DNA of 64,000 nt, from the NCBI GenBank assembly GCA_027924645.1, contig BSBN01000334.1:7310501-7374500 (forward strand), in the 5' to 3' direction. A model generated the notes under the pieces. The model saw nothing but the letters and a program-made list of their open reading frames with translations. It was not told the origin of the DNA and did no database searches. The stretch is from Cunninghamia lanceolata. Taxonomy: Eukaryota; Streptophyta; Pinopsida; Cupressales; Cupressaceae. Both the position numbers and the translations under genes were made by a program. Below are positions 22,860 through 34,171 of the stretch, piece after piece; within the stretch, counting starts at the first letter, position 1; the number at the start of each line of letters is the position of its first letter.

Positions 22860-25553
22860 CAACATTAAATAAATGAGGAAACTTTTGATAAAATTCATGG
22901 TAATCCTCCCATGTAACATTTTCCTGAGCATATTGGTCCCATTGGACCTTGCATTGCAAGACCTCTGCTACGCAAGCGAAGCTTGCATATTTCTAACAAC
23001 TTGAGTCGCTCGATCGTGACACCCCCGGGTCTTGCATCTATAAAGAATTCCAATTCAAAATATGATTATCACCTCCAATATATTTCTTCAAATAAGACAC
23101 ATGAAAAACATTGTGCATTATAGACAAGGCTGGTGGTAGAGCAATTCTATAGGCAACCGGATTGACCACTTCAAGCACTTTAAAGTGTCCCACATAATAC
23201 GGGGCTAGCTTAGAAGGCTTCCCAAACTTAATAGAACTTTTTTGAGGTTTGACCCTCAAAAGAACTTTTTCTCCAATAGAGAATTACCTCAGAACATGCT
23301 TTGCATCCACATAGCTCTTTTGCATATCATTGGCTTCTGCCAATCTTTTTCTGATCAGCTTAACTTTCTCTTCCATTTTAGTGAGCGTTTCTAGTCTAAT
23401 GCTAATCCTATCTTCTAGCTTATCCCATCTTATAGGAGTTTGACATCTTCTTCCATACAATGCTTCAATTGATGCCATCTTAATAGTGGAATGGTAGGAA
23501 TTGTTGTAAGCAAATTCCACAAGTGGTAACTATTCTTCCCACTTATATTGTTGATCCATGCAATACATTCGCAACAAGTCTTCCAAGACCTGGTTAACTC
23601 TCTCGGTTTGCCCATCAATTTTAGGATGATAAGTTGTACTCACATTGAGTTTAGTCCCTAGCATAGAAAACAAAATTTGCCAAAACCTTGATGTTACACG
23701 TACATCTCTATCTGAGATAATATTTTCAAAGAAGCCATGCAATCTAAACACCTCTTACACAAATTTGTGAGCTAACATAGGTGTTCCATTAGTCAAATTC
23801 CCTGGTATGAAATGTGCTACCTTTGTGAGTTTATCAACCACAACTAAAATGGCATCATGTCTATTCCTTTACATAGGAAGACCTTGAATAAAATCCATAA
23901 TAATAACTTGCCATTTCTAATCTGACACATCATGGGGGTATAATGATCCTGCAGGGTATTGATGCTTTACTTTTACCTTTTGACATTCTAAACATCTTTC
24001 TACAAATCTTGCATCATCACTCTTCATTCCTTTCCAGAAATAACTTAGAGGTTTAACATCTGCTAGAAGTCTGGTTACTCTTGGATGTCCAGAATATGGT
24101 GCAATATAAACTTCTTTCCATACTAAATCCCTTAAACTAGCTAACATAGAAACATACATTCTACGCTTATATCTCAATAGTCCATTTGAATGAAATAGAA
24201 AACAATCATACCTTGGATCTCTAGGATTATCTTCCAGAGCCTGCTTAACCTGCTCATAATACTCATCACCAGACAAATTTTACAACACCAAATTTTTGAA
24301 ATTTCCATGAATGGAAACAATAGAAGCTATATGTCTTCTATGACTCAAAGCGTCAGCTACTCTATTCTCTTTTCCTTTGATGTAGTTTATCTCAATTTCA
24401 TAGTCAGATATCAATTCTAACCATCTCTTTTGTCGAGCATTCAAATGAGGTTGAGAGAAAATATACTTAAAACTTTGATGGTCTAACTTAAGTACAAAAG
24501 TTTTCCCCAACAAATAGTGCCTCCACATCTGCAAGGCATGAGTTATTACTACCAATTTTGAGCTATATTTATCTTTTCCTTTAAGAGATCAAATGCATCC
24601 TGACATTTGTCTATCCATTCAAATCTCTTTCCTTTCCTCTATAGGGAAGTGATTGGACTAGCAATATTGGAGAAATTAAGAACAAACTTTCTATAATGGC
24701 CAACCAGGCCCATGAAACTACCCACTTCATGCACATTTGTTGGTACATGCCAATCCAAAATAGCTGTGATTTTTGTAGGGTCAACAGATATTCCATTAGT
24801 AGAAATAATATGACCCAAGTATTGAAATCCTTCTAGAAGAATGTACACTTTGACAGTTTTCCATATAGCTTATGTTCTCTCAACCTTTGCAAAACTATTT
24901 GCAAGTGTCGTTGATGTTCTTCTTCATTCTTAGAATAAATGAGTATATCATCCATGAAGACTAAAATAAACTTGTCCAAACAATCTCTAAATACACTATT
25001 CATGAGATTAATGAATGCAACAGGTGCATTCATCAAACCAAATGGCAACATTGTGAACTCATAGTGTCCATATCTAGTTCTAAAAGCTGTGTTATGAATA
25101 TCTTCATCCTTCAATCTTAACTAATGATATCCTAATTGCAAATCAATCTTTAAAAATACAGTAGCTTCACACATCTAATCAAAAAGATCATCAATACGTG
25201 GCAAAGGATATTGGTTCTTTACCATTGCTTTATTAAGCATACAATAATCTATACACAATCAAAGGGTTCCGTCCTTCTTCTTAACAAAAATAACTGGAGC
25301 ACCCCAAGGTGAAACACTGGGTTTGCCAACAATTCTTGTAGTTGGGATTTCAATTCCATTGAATCTGTAGTTGTCATATGGTAGGGTGCTTTTGATACAG
25401 GCTCATATCTTGGTTTAATATAGATAGCAAAATCAAAAACCCTTTTGGGAGGTAGTCCTGGAAGTTTTTCTAGAAACACATCCTAAAATTCCTGAAGAAA
25501 ATGATACTTTTCTCCCAAGTTGAACTAGGACTTGGGTTAGTGCAAGAAGTTGG
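22860..25553 (-). pseudogene. Gypsy B pol: reverse transcriptase, RNase H, integrase, chromodomain-like tail
   Basis: On the minus strand from 25,553: FLEKLPGLPPKRVFDF and SKAPYHMTTTDSMELKSQLQ lead into the reverse transcriptase. Next come [20 protein letters not shown] and the catalytic [11 protein letters not shown] (about 24,950). After FEWIDKCQDAFDLLKEK the sequence jumps straight to VVITHALQMWRHYL (about 24,560), so the first RNase H block with its first catalytic Asp is missing. Then follow YIKGKENRVADALS, the integrase zinc region (FVERCLECQKV), catalytic residues in VVVDKLTK, ISDRDVRVTSRF and DGQTERVNQ, and MHNVFHVSYLKKY. The tail QWDQYAQENVTWEDYHEFYQ (about 22,900) resembles the chromodomain-linked end of chromoviruses. 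Many stops and frameshifts are present. Confidence 0.85.
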
Positions 25554-25580
25554 GTCCACTTTCTGGCCAAAAAGTGGAAG
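25554..25580. repeat. Left junction of E: target repeat plus terminal inverted repeat
   Basis: Target copy GTCCACTTTCT (25,554-25,564) is followed by GGCCAAAAAGTGGAAG. The right junction has the inverted end (ACTTTTGTCC) followed by ACTTTCT at 40,481-40,497. Confidence 0.6.
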
Positions 25581-26417
25581 TGTTTTCCCTGATTTTTAGA
25601 ATTTGTCACATTTGACCTTAAAATTTGAAGCACATAGAGATGGAATCTTTAAAAAAAGTCACTAAATATAAAATGTAGTACTCAGAGTCTAGTTTCCAAA
25701 TATATAATTTTTTTCAATACCCAGATGATACAAATTGATTTTCAATAGGCATTTCTAAAAACCACTATTTAAAAGTCACTTTTTTTAAACCATACCATGC
25801 ACATGTACGACCAACATAATTTGGCCTAAATAAAATTATTTTTTAAAATCCTTTTGGAAAAAGATGTGTAGTACAGTGAAGTTTGATGAGGATATTTTTT
25901 TATAATTTTTTTCCAAATAATTGTTTTTTATTAATTTTTTATTAGGCCTAATTGTTACTTTTGAAAACCCCTCGTGTATGGCCAACATAATTTGAAAAAA
26001 AAAATCGTAAAATTAAATTTTTTTTTCATTGTGTAAAGAATGATGTGTAGATTAATGACATAATTTTTTTTTTAAAATTTAAAAATTAAAAGTTATTAAA
26101 AAAATACAAACACCTGTCATTTCAAGTTTTTGGACTAGTTTTCTCATAAATTAAATAATAAATAGAAGAACATGTCCAATAACAAAAAAAATTACATATT
26201 TGAAAACTAGACAATGTCATCTGTAATGGGTTTTCATTTCGTAAAAAAATTTAGAAAAAATATCCTCAGCTATATAGGTAAACTCAATGTTTCTTCTTGT
26301 TCTGTACTTAGAAAAAAAACTTGCAGGTCCAAGGCTCAAGGTTGGCCAACCATGCCTATCTCGAGCCTAAAACCCAAGCAAAGGGAAGGGAAAGGGCAGT
26401 CGAAGATTTCCAATTTC

Positions 26418-26502
26418 AAATAACGGGTACCCATTATAAAATGGGTATGCGTTACATGACAGGTACCCGTTATATAACGGGTACCCATTTCTATTATACT
26501 CG
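26418..26502. repeat. Left subterminal palindromes of E (GGGTACCC cluster)
   Basis: Perfect GGGTACCC at 26,425-26,432 and 26,479-26,486, plus a one-base variant (AGGTACCC) near 26,461. They are embedded in AACGGGTACCCATT, with CGTTAC words between. The same palindromes occur near the right end of E and nowhere else that I could see in the window. They are candidate transposase-binding sites. Confidence 0.65.
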
Positions 26503-26877
26503 TTATTTCCTATATTAGGAAAAATGTACTATTACTGTATCCTTGCAACTTGCAAGTCTGATCAGTATGGTGTGACAACAACAATTTCTACATTTTTTTA
26601 CTTACAAGTGTTTTGTGGAATCTCTTGACAGGTCATATTCTATTTAGATTTTGAAAGGAGTCAATCATATGAACAATTCTAAAGTGAAATCAAGTGCATG
26701 AGCTATTTTCAAGAGAAATAAAGAAAGAAGGTTTTTGTTTTTACATCTACCTTTTACTTCAAAATCTATTGAACAAAAGATCTACATCTAATTCTACTTC
26801 AAAATTTTAAATAAGGACATCAATTATAAAATTAGATTAAGTATCAATTGTTATTTTATCAAGAGGGTTTGGTAATC

Positions 26878-29800
26878 ATGGGATCAAATCAACGTCAAAG
26901 AAAAAAACAAAGGAGGGTAATGACGCCTCAAGAAATTGAAGCAAATAGAGAGAAGGAAGCAAAAAGGCAAAGAGATAGAAGAGCAAGGATTCAAGAGATG
27001 AAGAATATTGAAGCATCTAGTTCCATGAGTATTGAAGAGAAAGACATTCAAGAGACTATAAATGATGGGATGAATGTACATGATGCAAATGTGGAAATGG
27101 TGAATTTGGAAGAAAATGTGTCTATAGAAACAAATGCATGTATGTCTTCAAACCCAACTTTTGAAGATATGAAAAATGTGACTATACAAACAAATCCAGG
27201 TATGTCTTTAGAGCCAGCTTTCAATGATATAGAAAACACGACTATAGAAACTAATCCAGGTGTGTCTTTGGAGCCAACTTTCAATGATATAGAAAACACG
27301 ACTATAGAAACAAATCCAGGTGTGTCTTCAGAGCCAACTTTTAATGATATAGAAAACACAACTATAGAAACAAATTCAAGTATGTCTTCAAACCCACCTA
27401 TTAATGATATGAATGAGAATGATATCCCTTTTAGGAGTGAAAATGAAAATGTTTTATTTGAGATTGAAAGAAATTTCTTAGATAATCTTCCTTGTAAGAT
27501 TTCTTGGAGGTAAATGAGAACTCATGCAAATAGATTATATAAAAAAAATTTATAGAAAAAGTCTTGGATTTCAATGCCAACTTATGATGCAACTGATGAA
27601 GATGTAGAAATTGCAAAAAGTAAAGAAAATATTAGGCATCTTTGTAAAACCTAAAAAAAAGATGAATCAATCAAACAAGTTTTATCTAGTGTTACTAATG
27701 CTATTGATTCTATTGGTAAAAAGAGTCGATCTAAAGATAGCAATGCAACACGAAGAGCTATAACAACTACTTTAGTTAATAAATCATCTTCTAATAAAAG
27801 AATGATAAGTAAGACAAGTGAAATTCTAAGGATAAATCCTAAAACTTTGAGAAGAGCAGTAAAGAGAAGAGAATCTGTTGAAAAAGATCCAATTAACCAA
27901 TGTTGGAGTTTTAGTGGTAGACTCCCAAGGTATGACATGAAATTAAATAGTGAAATCAAATGTTTAATTGAAAAATATTGGCATGATAATACAAGGGTAT
28001 CATCTAATGTTAGAGATGTTTTAAAATTATGACTGGAGTCTAAAATTTGTGATCCTCATCCAAAACATCTATTAGACATGACTCAAACTGAATTATGTAA
28101 AAAAATTTTAGATGATTTAGTGTTAAAACCATTTAATATTACCATAAGCCAAAGATCTTTTGAGAAATGTAAACCTTGGTATGTGAAAATTAACAAATAG
28201 CGAATCTCTTGTTGTTGTAAAACTCATGTGTAATTTCATTATTATTATGATGTTTTTCAATATATACGTTCTACTTTGCATACTGACGAAATTATACAGG
28301 AATGTGGTATTAATATGCCACCTCAAATAATTAAGGAGTTTGTAGCAAGTTTGTTTTGTGAAACATCTACTAGATACTTATTTTATTCAAAAGCATGTAT
28401 TTCTGGACAATGCAATAGATGTGGCAACTTTTCATTGTTAGGAGAATGTATGCATGAAAATATTTCACATGAATTTGTACAACAATTAGTGGATGTGAAA
28501 AGATTCAAGAATGTTGAATATTCTTTAAAGGATGGAAAAATTGGAAAGCGTTGTGAGTTAGTCACTGAAAAAATTTGTGTGCATTCATTCATCAAAGATT
28601 TTAAGGATAATATTGTATCCAAATATGTCAAACACTCCCAATATGCTTGATGGCTTGATGGACAATTCCATTCATGTAAAAACACCTTTCCAATTGGAAC
28701 TATCCTATCAGTGGTTGACTTTGTAGAAAACTATACTCTTGCTCCACAAAAGGAAATTCAATCTCAGTATTATAGTGGCCATATTTGTTCATATTATATA
28801 TAGACATGCAGTTGATAGTACAAAAGATAATAGAAAATTTTTGAGGGAGTATCATTTCTATTTGAGTGATAACCGGTTACACTCTTCAGAGTTTGTGCAA
28901 TACTGTTTCACAAAATTTTATGAAAGTTTACAAGAAAGAGGAATCCAGATGGCACAACATTTCATATGATTAGATAATTGTACAGGGCAATTGAAAAATG
29001 CAAGAATATTTTATTGGCTATGTAAGGCTAACAAAGAAATCAATATCCAACATATGTGGAGTTTTTTTGAAGCTGGACATGGTAAAGGAGAACATGATGG
29101 AGCTGGAGTATGTGTGAAAAGAGCTCTTGCTAGAGAGAAACTAAAATTTGAGGATGCAGAAAATTTAGAGATGCACGTGCAATTGTGGATTGGTGTAATA
29201 AAAAGTTATCTACGGGATCAAGTCAAAACTCTACAATTCGACGATTCTTTTGGTTAGTTGAAGAAGAGAATATTCCTACTCGACTTGATTGTGAGACAAT
29301 AACTGGATCAACAAAATGACATTCATTTAAGAGTTCAAATGCAAGCACATGGACTATATGTACTAGGGAGCTTGCATGTTTTTGTCAATTTTATATTACA
29401 GGTGATTGGGGAGAATGTGAAAATACAGAATGGGTTGAAGAATGGAAACAAAGATCCTTGACACCTACAGAAACACAAGATGAACTTGAAACAACAATTG
29501 AAGATGATAATCAAATGTTTGCATTAGATGACTATGATCATGTTTCAGATCTTGTACAAGAAGGTACTTTTATTTTCAATATTTTTTTATTATCATTTTT
29601 TTGTACATCTATTTATAATTAATTATATATGTATGCATGCACAAATTTATGTGATTTAGATACATGTCACACTTTATTGAATTACATAATTTTTTTGTAG
29701 GACATGTGTATGATGTTGTTGCACCTGAGGGAAATGAAGAGGAAACCAAGCATTCGCTGGCTCGATGTGTTGAGACAAAACAAAAGTTGTTACATCCTAG

Positions 29801-30087
29801 AGTAGATGATGATAACATGGAGTATCCAACAGGTTCTGTGGTTGTTGTTGGCACTTGGCTACAAAAATATCTAATAAGAAGGAATGGTTTGCCTGCATTT
29901 GAAGATTATGAAACACATAAGAGGATCATACACTACTCACATTTGGTTGTGGCAACAAATATAAAACTAGTTAGATATCAAGGCAAACCTTCTAATAAAT
30001 AGTTATGGACACTTTCGATGGAAGAACATGAGTCAATTATAGATGCATTCCAAAAAAATGAGGATGCAGATGGTACAATGGAATAAA
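26878..30087 (+). pseudogene. Transposase-like gene of E (DDE-like, GHGKG...DG family), decayed, one intron
   Basis: The ATG at 26,878 starts a basic N-terminus (MGSNQRQRKKQRRVMTPQEI), then five 20-residue repeats (27,115-27,414). A stop-broken middle part shares one frame up to about 28,790 (RRAVKRRESVEKDPINQCW, ISQRSFEKCKPWYVK, CISGQCNRCGNFSLLGEC). Then come WLDGQFHSC, VVDFVENYTLAPQKEIQSQY (Asp codon about 28,717), LDNCTGQLKNARIFYWLC (Asp about 28,973) and WSFFEAGHGKGEHDGAG (Glu about 29,069). The Asp, Asp and Glu are DDE-like candidates. A further frameshift leads to STIRRFFWLVEEEN and ARELACFC-like sequence. A 137-bp GT-AG intron (29,564-29,700) joins QEG to HVYDVV. From memory, the same motif order occurs in animal proteins annotated only as uncharacterised. 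About eight stops and two frameshifts make it inactive here. Confidence 0.65.
27115..27414 (+). repeat. Five in-frame 60-bp repeats in the transposase N-terminus
   Basis: Each unit codes for 20 residues of the pattern N-[VT]-x-I-x-T-N-x-x-[MV]-S-x-x-P-x-x-x-D-[IM]-x. Units three and four are nearly identical in DNA, so the array expanded recently relative to the rest. Confidence 0.85.
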
Positions 30088-30166
30088 TTTCCAGGTATGT
30101 AAACCATACTCTTACATCCCCTAAATCCACGCTCTTAAATGTATCCTATAATTTATCTAGTTATAT

Positions 30167-30745
30167 GTAATGCATCAATGTTTTGTCTTTTTGATATATA
30201 AATTCTTTCATTCTCATTTCAGCTTCTATATTATTCCCCTTGTCTTAAATTTTGTATCAACTCATGTACATATATAGTCAATTTACTTGTACATTTGAAC
30301 ATTACTTTTTGTAGGTGTACCCTAGACAAGTAGTCAAATTTACATGATTGTCAATAGAAGTTTTCACCATACAAGTATGTGAGGTCATTTTTGTAGTCTT
30401 CAACTAAAAGTGAACGCAAATTAGGTAATTGTATATACTTACATTATGGCTTTCACATTCAACATGTTATCTAGAACTACAGAATGCATCAATGTGTTGT
30501 GTTTTTGGTATATAAATTCTTTCATTCTCATTTCACCTTTTATATTATTCCTCTTGTCTTAAATTTTGTATCGACTCATGTAAATATATAGTTAATTTAC
30601 TTGTACATTTGAACATTACTTTTTGCAAATGTACCCTAGACAAGTAGTCAAATTTGCAGGATTGTCAATAGAAGTTTTCACCATACAAGTATGTGAGGTC
30701 AATTTTGTAGTCTTCAACTAAAATTGAATGCAAATTAGGTAATTA
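30167..30745 (+). repeat. Two-copy direct repeat, period about 312 bp, in the 3' region of E's transposase
   Basis: A block of about 265 bp starting at ATGCATCAATG is repeated from about 30,484. Shared words include CCTAGACAAGTAGTCAAATT and AGAAGTTTTCACCATACAAG. A worn third partial copy lies at about 31,070-31,210 (TTCTTTCATTCTCATTT, GTAGGTGTATCCTA). No coding content is seen. Confidence 0.75.
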
Positions 30746-30777
30746 CATATATATATACTCATATATTTCTCATCCAT

Positions 30778-31064
30778 CCTCTAAAGACACCCGCTTGTAC
30801 ATCCCCTTAATTCATCCTCTTAGCTCCCCTTAAGCTATCCTCTTACATCCCCTTAAGCCATCAAGTTTTATCTTATACTTTATAAATTGACTTGTGTACA
30901 TCTCTCCAAGTAAGTTATCCTCTTTTGTATCCCCTTAAGACATCCTCTTCTAGCTGCCCTTTTAATTAATCCTCTTATACTTCCCCTAAAGCCATCCTCT
31001 TATGAATCCCCTTAAGACATCCTCTTAGCTCCCCTTAAGCCATCGTCTTACATCCTCTTTTGTG
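30778..31064 (+). repeat. Minisatellite of ATCCTCTTA / CCCCTTAAG units
   Basis: About ten irregular units of roughly 22-27 bp combine CATCCTCTTA with a CCCCTTAAG half. The spacing varies and the units are worn. Confidence 0.7.
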
Positions 31065-32795
31065 TTATTTAGTTACATATTGCATTAATATTTTGTGTTT
31101 TTGTGTTTTTGGTACATATTCTTTCATTCTCATTTACATTCATTATTTCTTGTAGGTGTATCCTACAAGTAGATTTTTCCATGATTGCCACTACAAGATT
31201 TCATCATAATGTAAATTGTAGATCAATTTTGTAGTCATGTCAAACTAATAACATGGACCTATAAGCTAATTGTATAGATATACTCATATGTTTAATAATG
31301 GACCTATTTTTTGTTTTGAGACTCTTTTTATGATCTATGTATTTAATTTTCACAGATTGATTAATATTTTATGATTGCCACAAATGATATTAGTGTAGAG
31401 GTTCAATAAGTATATAGTTTGTATTTTTCCTATCATTTTTGTACCCATTTTAGCTATGTTTTGAGATATGTTGATTTAGCATTTATTTTATATTATTTAA
31501 ATGCACAAAAGTTGAAAAGTAGTGTCATGATAGTTAAAGGGAAATAGTCCTAGGATAGTTTGCATATTTGAAACATGGTTTAATATCACCTCTATGAATT
31601 GCATGGTCCTCCTATATATCCTTTAATCATTGTCTTGAATAGTCTAATGCTATCACTAATAAATATGGGACTATTCTATCATATTACCTAGGTGTAGTCA
31701 TTAGTGTTGTAGAGTTATTTACGACTGCTAAGGTAATATGAGGGTTATCATGCATAGGTAAGGTATTAAATAGTCATTATTTCAAACTAAATGAATACCA
31801 TAAAGGTTACTCATTGTCATAGAAAATAGAATATTATTGTCATGCATGAAGATTATTGTCATATCTAATCTAGATTGTCATAAATCATTGAGATGTTCTC
31901 ATAAGAGCAATTCAAATCTAAAAATCAGTCATAATGAAGTTATATCATCTAAAGTCCATTGCAAAAATCCATATGACATTAATAAAACAAATAGGATAGT
32001 CATGAAACAAATAAGACACTCATGAAACAATAAATTAATCATGTTAGTCAAGAGGTTTTCGCAGTGATTGATGCCCTTATATCATGATAAATGGTCATTT
32101 GCTAGAGTTAGATAGACATGTATTCATGGCAACAAGTGGCCTTCATGAAATTCATAAGAGGCTACCAAACCAATTATAGGATTGTCCTAATGAAACAAGA
32201 GAGGACTGTAAAATGCCTAAGTGGTCATCCAAACACCTATATGATTGTCATAACAATCCCTAATAACCACTTGCCTTCATGACCAATCAAAGATGTTATT
32301 AAGAACTTGAAGATAATCCCTAATACCCACTCAATAGAACTACTAAGAGAATGGCCAATCAAACCAAGACAAGAATCTACATAGCAAAAGGAATCTCAAA
32401 AATCTAATAATTCCCTAGCATTAAAAACATTCCAAGTAATCATTATAAGCCCGATTAATGCACCAACATTGTCAACCAATAAGGTATAAAAGAGAAGATC
32501 TCAAGAGAATGTATAAATACAAGAGGAGATCACTTGGAGAAGGCTACTAAAGCTAAACACATGAAACTGGGAGTTCTGGAAAGAGCGGAAAATGGATTGT
32601 CAAAAATAGGAAAAATGAAGGGGCCTTGATAAGGTATATACTATCTATTCAAAAATTGGAAAAAATTATCTACACATTAGATAAATTCACATGTACATAT
32701 GAGAATCCATCATAGCATAATTGAAAGTGGATTTTTTTAAGATGTATTAATTGTAAGTGCTACTTCTGATCAGCACAACCCTCATAAGAAATTAT
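31065..32795. other. Non-coding part of E with two TATA-like boxes
   Basis: There is no gene. Near 32,480-32,520 the sequence has GGTATAAAAGAGAAG and, 30 bases on, TGTATAAATACAAG, both promoter-like on the plus strand. No ORF follows that I can recognise. The patch may be a promoter captured from elsewhere or an LTR fragment. Confidence 0.3.
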
Positions 32796-33790
32796 GCTAC
32801 TTCTTGAATAATTTCAAACTGTGATAAATTTTTTTGTAGCTTATATTGTGTGGATAAGATTTGAATTTCCTTCTAGTTTCTTCTAAAGAGTTAGTTTCTA
32901 TACAAGAATTGAATGCTACTTCTTGAATAATTTCAAATTGTGATAAATTTTTTTGTAGCTTATATTGTGTGGATAAGATTTGAATTTCCTTCTAGTTCCT
33001 TCTAAAGAGTTAGTTTCTCTACAAGAATTGAATGCTTCATTTGAATCATGTTTTGAATGTTTTTTTAAGGAAGATTTTGTTTGGACACTATCAAAGTGAG
33101 TCTAACATCCTTATCATTTTATCATGATTTTGTAGGTTTTTCCTATGTAAATTACCTTGTTATAAAGTGCCCTAAATTTATCTATTAGATAATTGTAACA
33201 CCAAACCTATCTATTCCACTATGTAAATTAACTTAATTTAGGTTTGTGAGGTGATGTATTAGAATTTTGAATTTTGAATATAAATATAAATGAAAACATT
33301 TAATTTATTTTGGCAGTTAATAGATTGTTCACTATTTCAAGAAGAACTATTGAACCATAATGCGGAAAATGGATTGTCAAAAATAGGAAAAATTGGAAAA
33401 TGGATTGTGATAAAAAAATTTGTAGCTTATATTGTGTGGATAAGATTTGAATTTCTTTCTAGTTTCTTCTAAAGAGTTAGTTTCTCTACAAGAATTGAAT
33501 GCTTCATTTGAATCATGTTTTGAATGTTTTTTTAAGGAAGATTTTGTTTGGACACTATCAAAGTGAGTCTAACATCCTTATCATTTTATCATGATTTTGT
33601 AGGTTTATCCTAGGTAAATTACCTTGTTATAAAGTGCCCTAAATTTATCTATTAGATAATTGTAACACCATTTACCTATCTATTCCACTATGTAAATTAA
33701 CTTAATTTAGGTTTGTGAGGCAGTTAATAGATTGTTCACTATTTCAAGAAGAACTATTGAACCATAATGCATAATCACTTCTTAAATTAA
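32796..33790 (+). repeat. Complex direct repeats (119-bp tandem pair and about 400-bp copy)
   Basis: A 119-bp unit beginning GCTACTTCTTGAATAATTTC (32,796) is repeated at 32,915. The stretch from about 32,954 (TGTAGCTTATATTGTGTGG) to 33,360 recurs from 33,421 to 33,770, with a deletion of about 60 bp before CAGTTAATAGATTGTTC. The repeats account for the small ORF at 33,290-33,472. Confidence 0.8.
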
Positions 33791-34171
33791 AAAATGTAGT
33801 AGATAGAAATCTTCTAACATGTCTCAATTAAATAATTTATAATCTAGAAGTGAACAATGAAGCATATTTAACATATTATCTAGCATACTAAAATACATTC
33901 AAGCATATACTCAATAATATATACATGTAGATCTATCTAGATATGTCCATGAAATACTATAAAATATAGGTAGGACCCATGAGATGTGTACTAAAACATC
34001 TACTCATCATCAACATATAAATAAATACAAATCATAGTTCATGAAATACTGAAATATATATAGAAGTACATGTAATAGCAAGTTCGACATATATAGTCAA
34101 AGTCCTGGCACAACATATATAAAAAATAATGTGCACATCATATAGTTCAGTCTCTGAAATAAAAATCTATG

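Noticed and set aside
27048..27359. 103-codon minus-strand repeat protein
   Set aside because: It is the antisense of the five 60-bp repeats in the transposase N-terminus.
30778..31064. CRISPR-like array
   Set aside because: The units are irregular, have no constant spacer length, and lie in a eukaryotic transposon.
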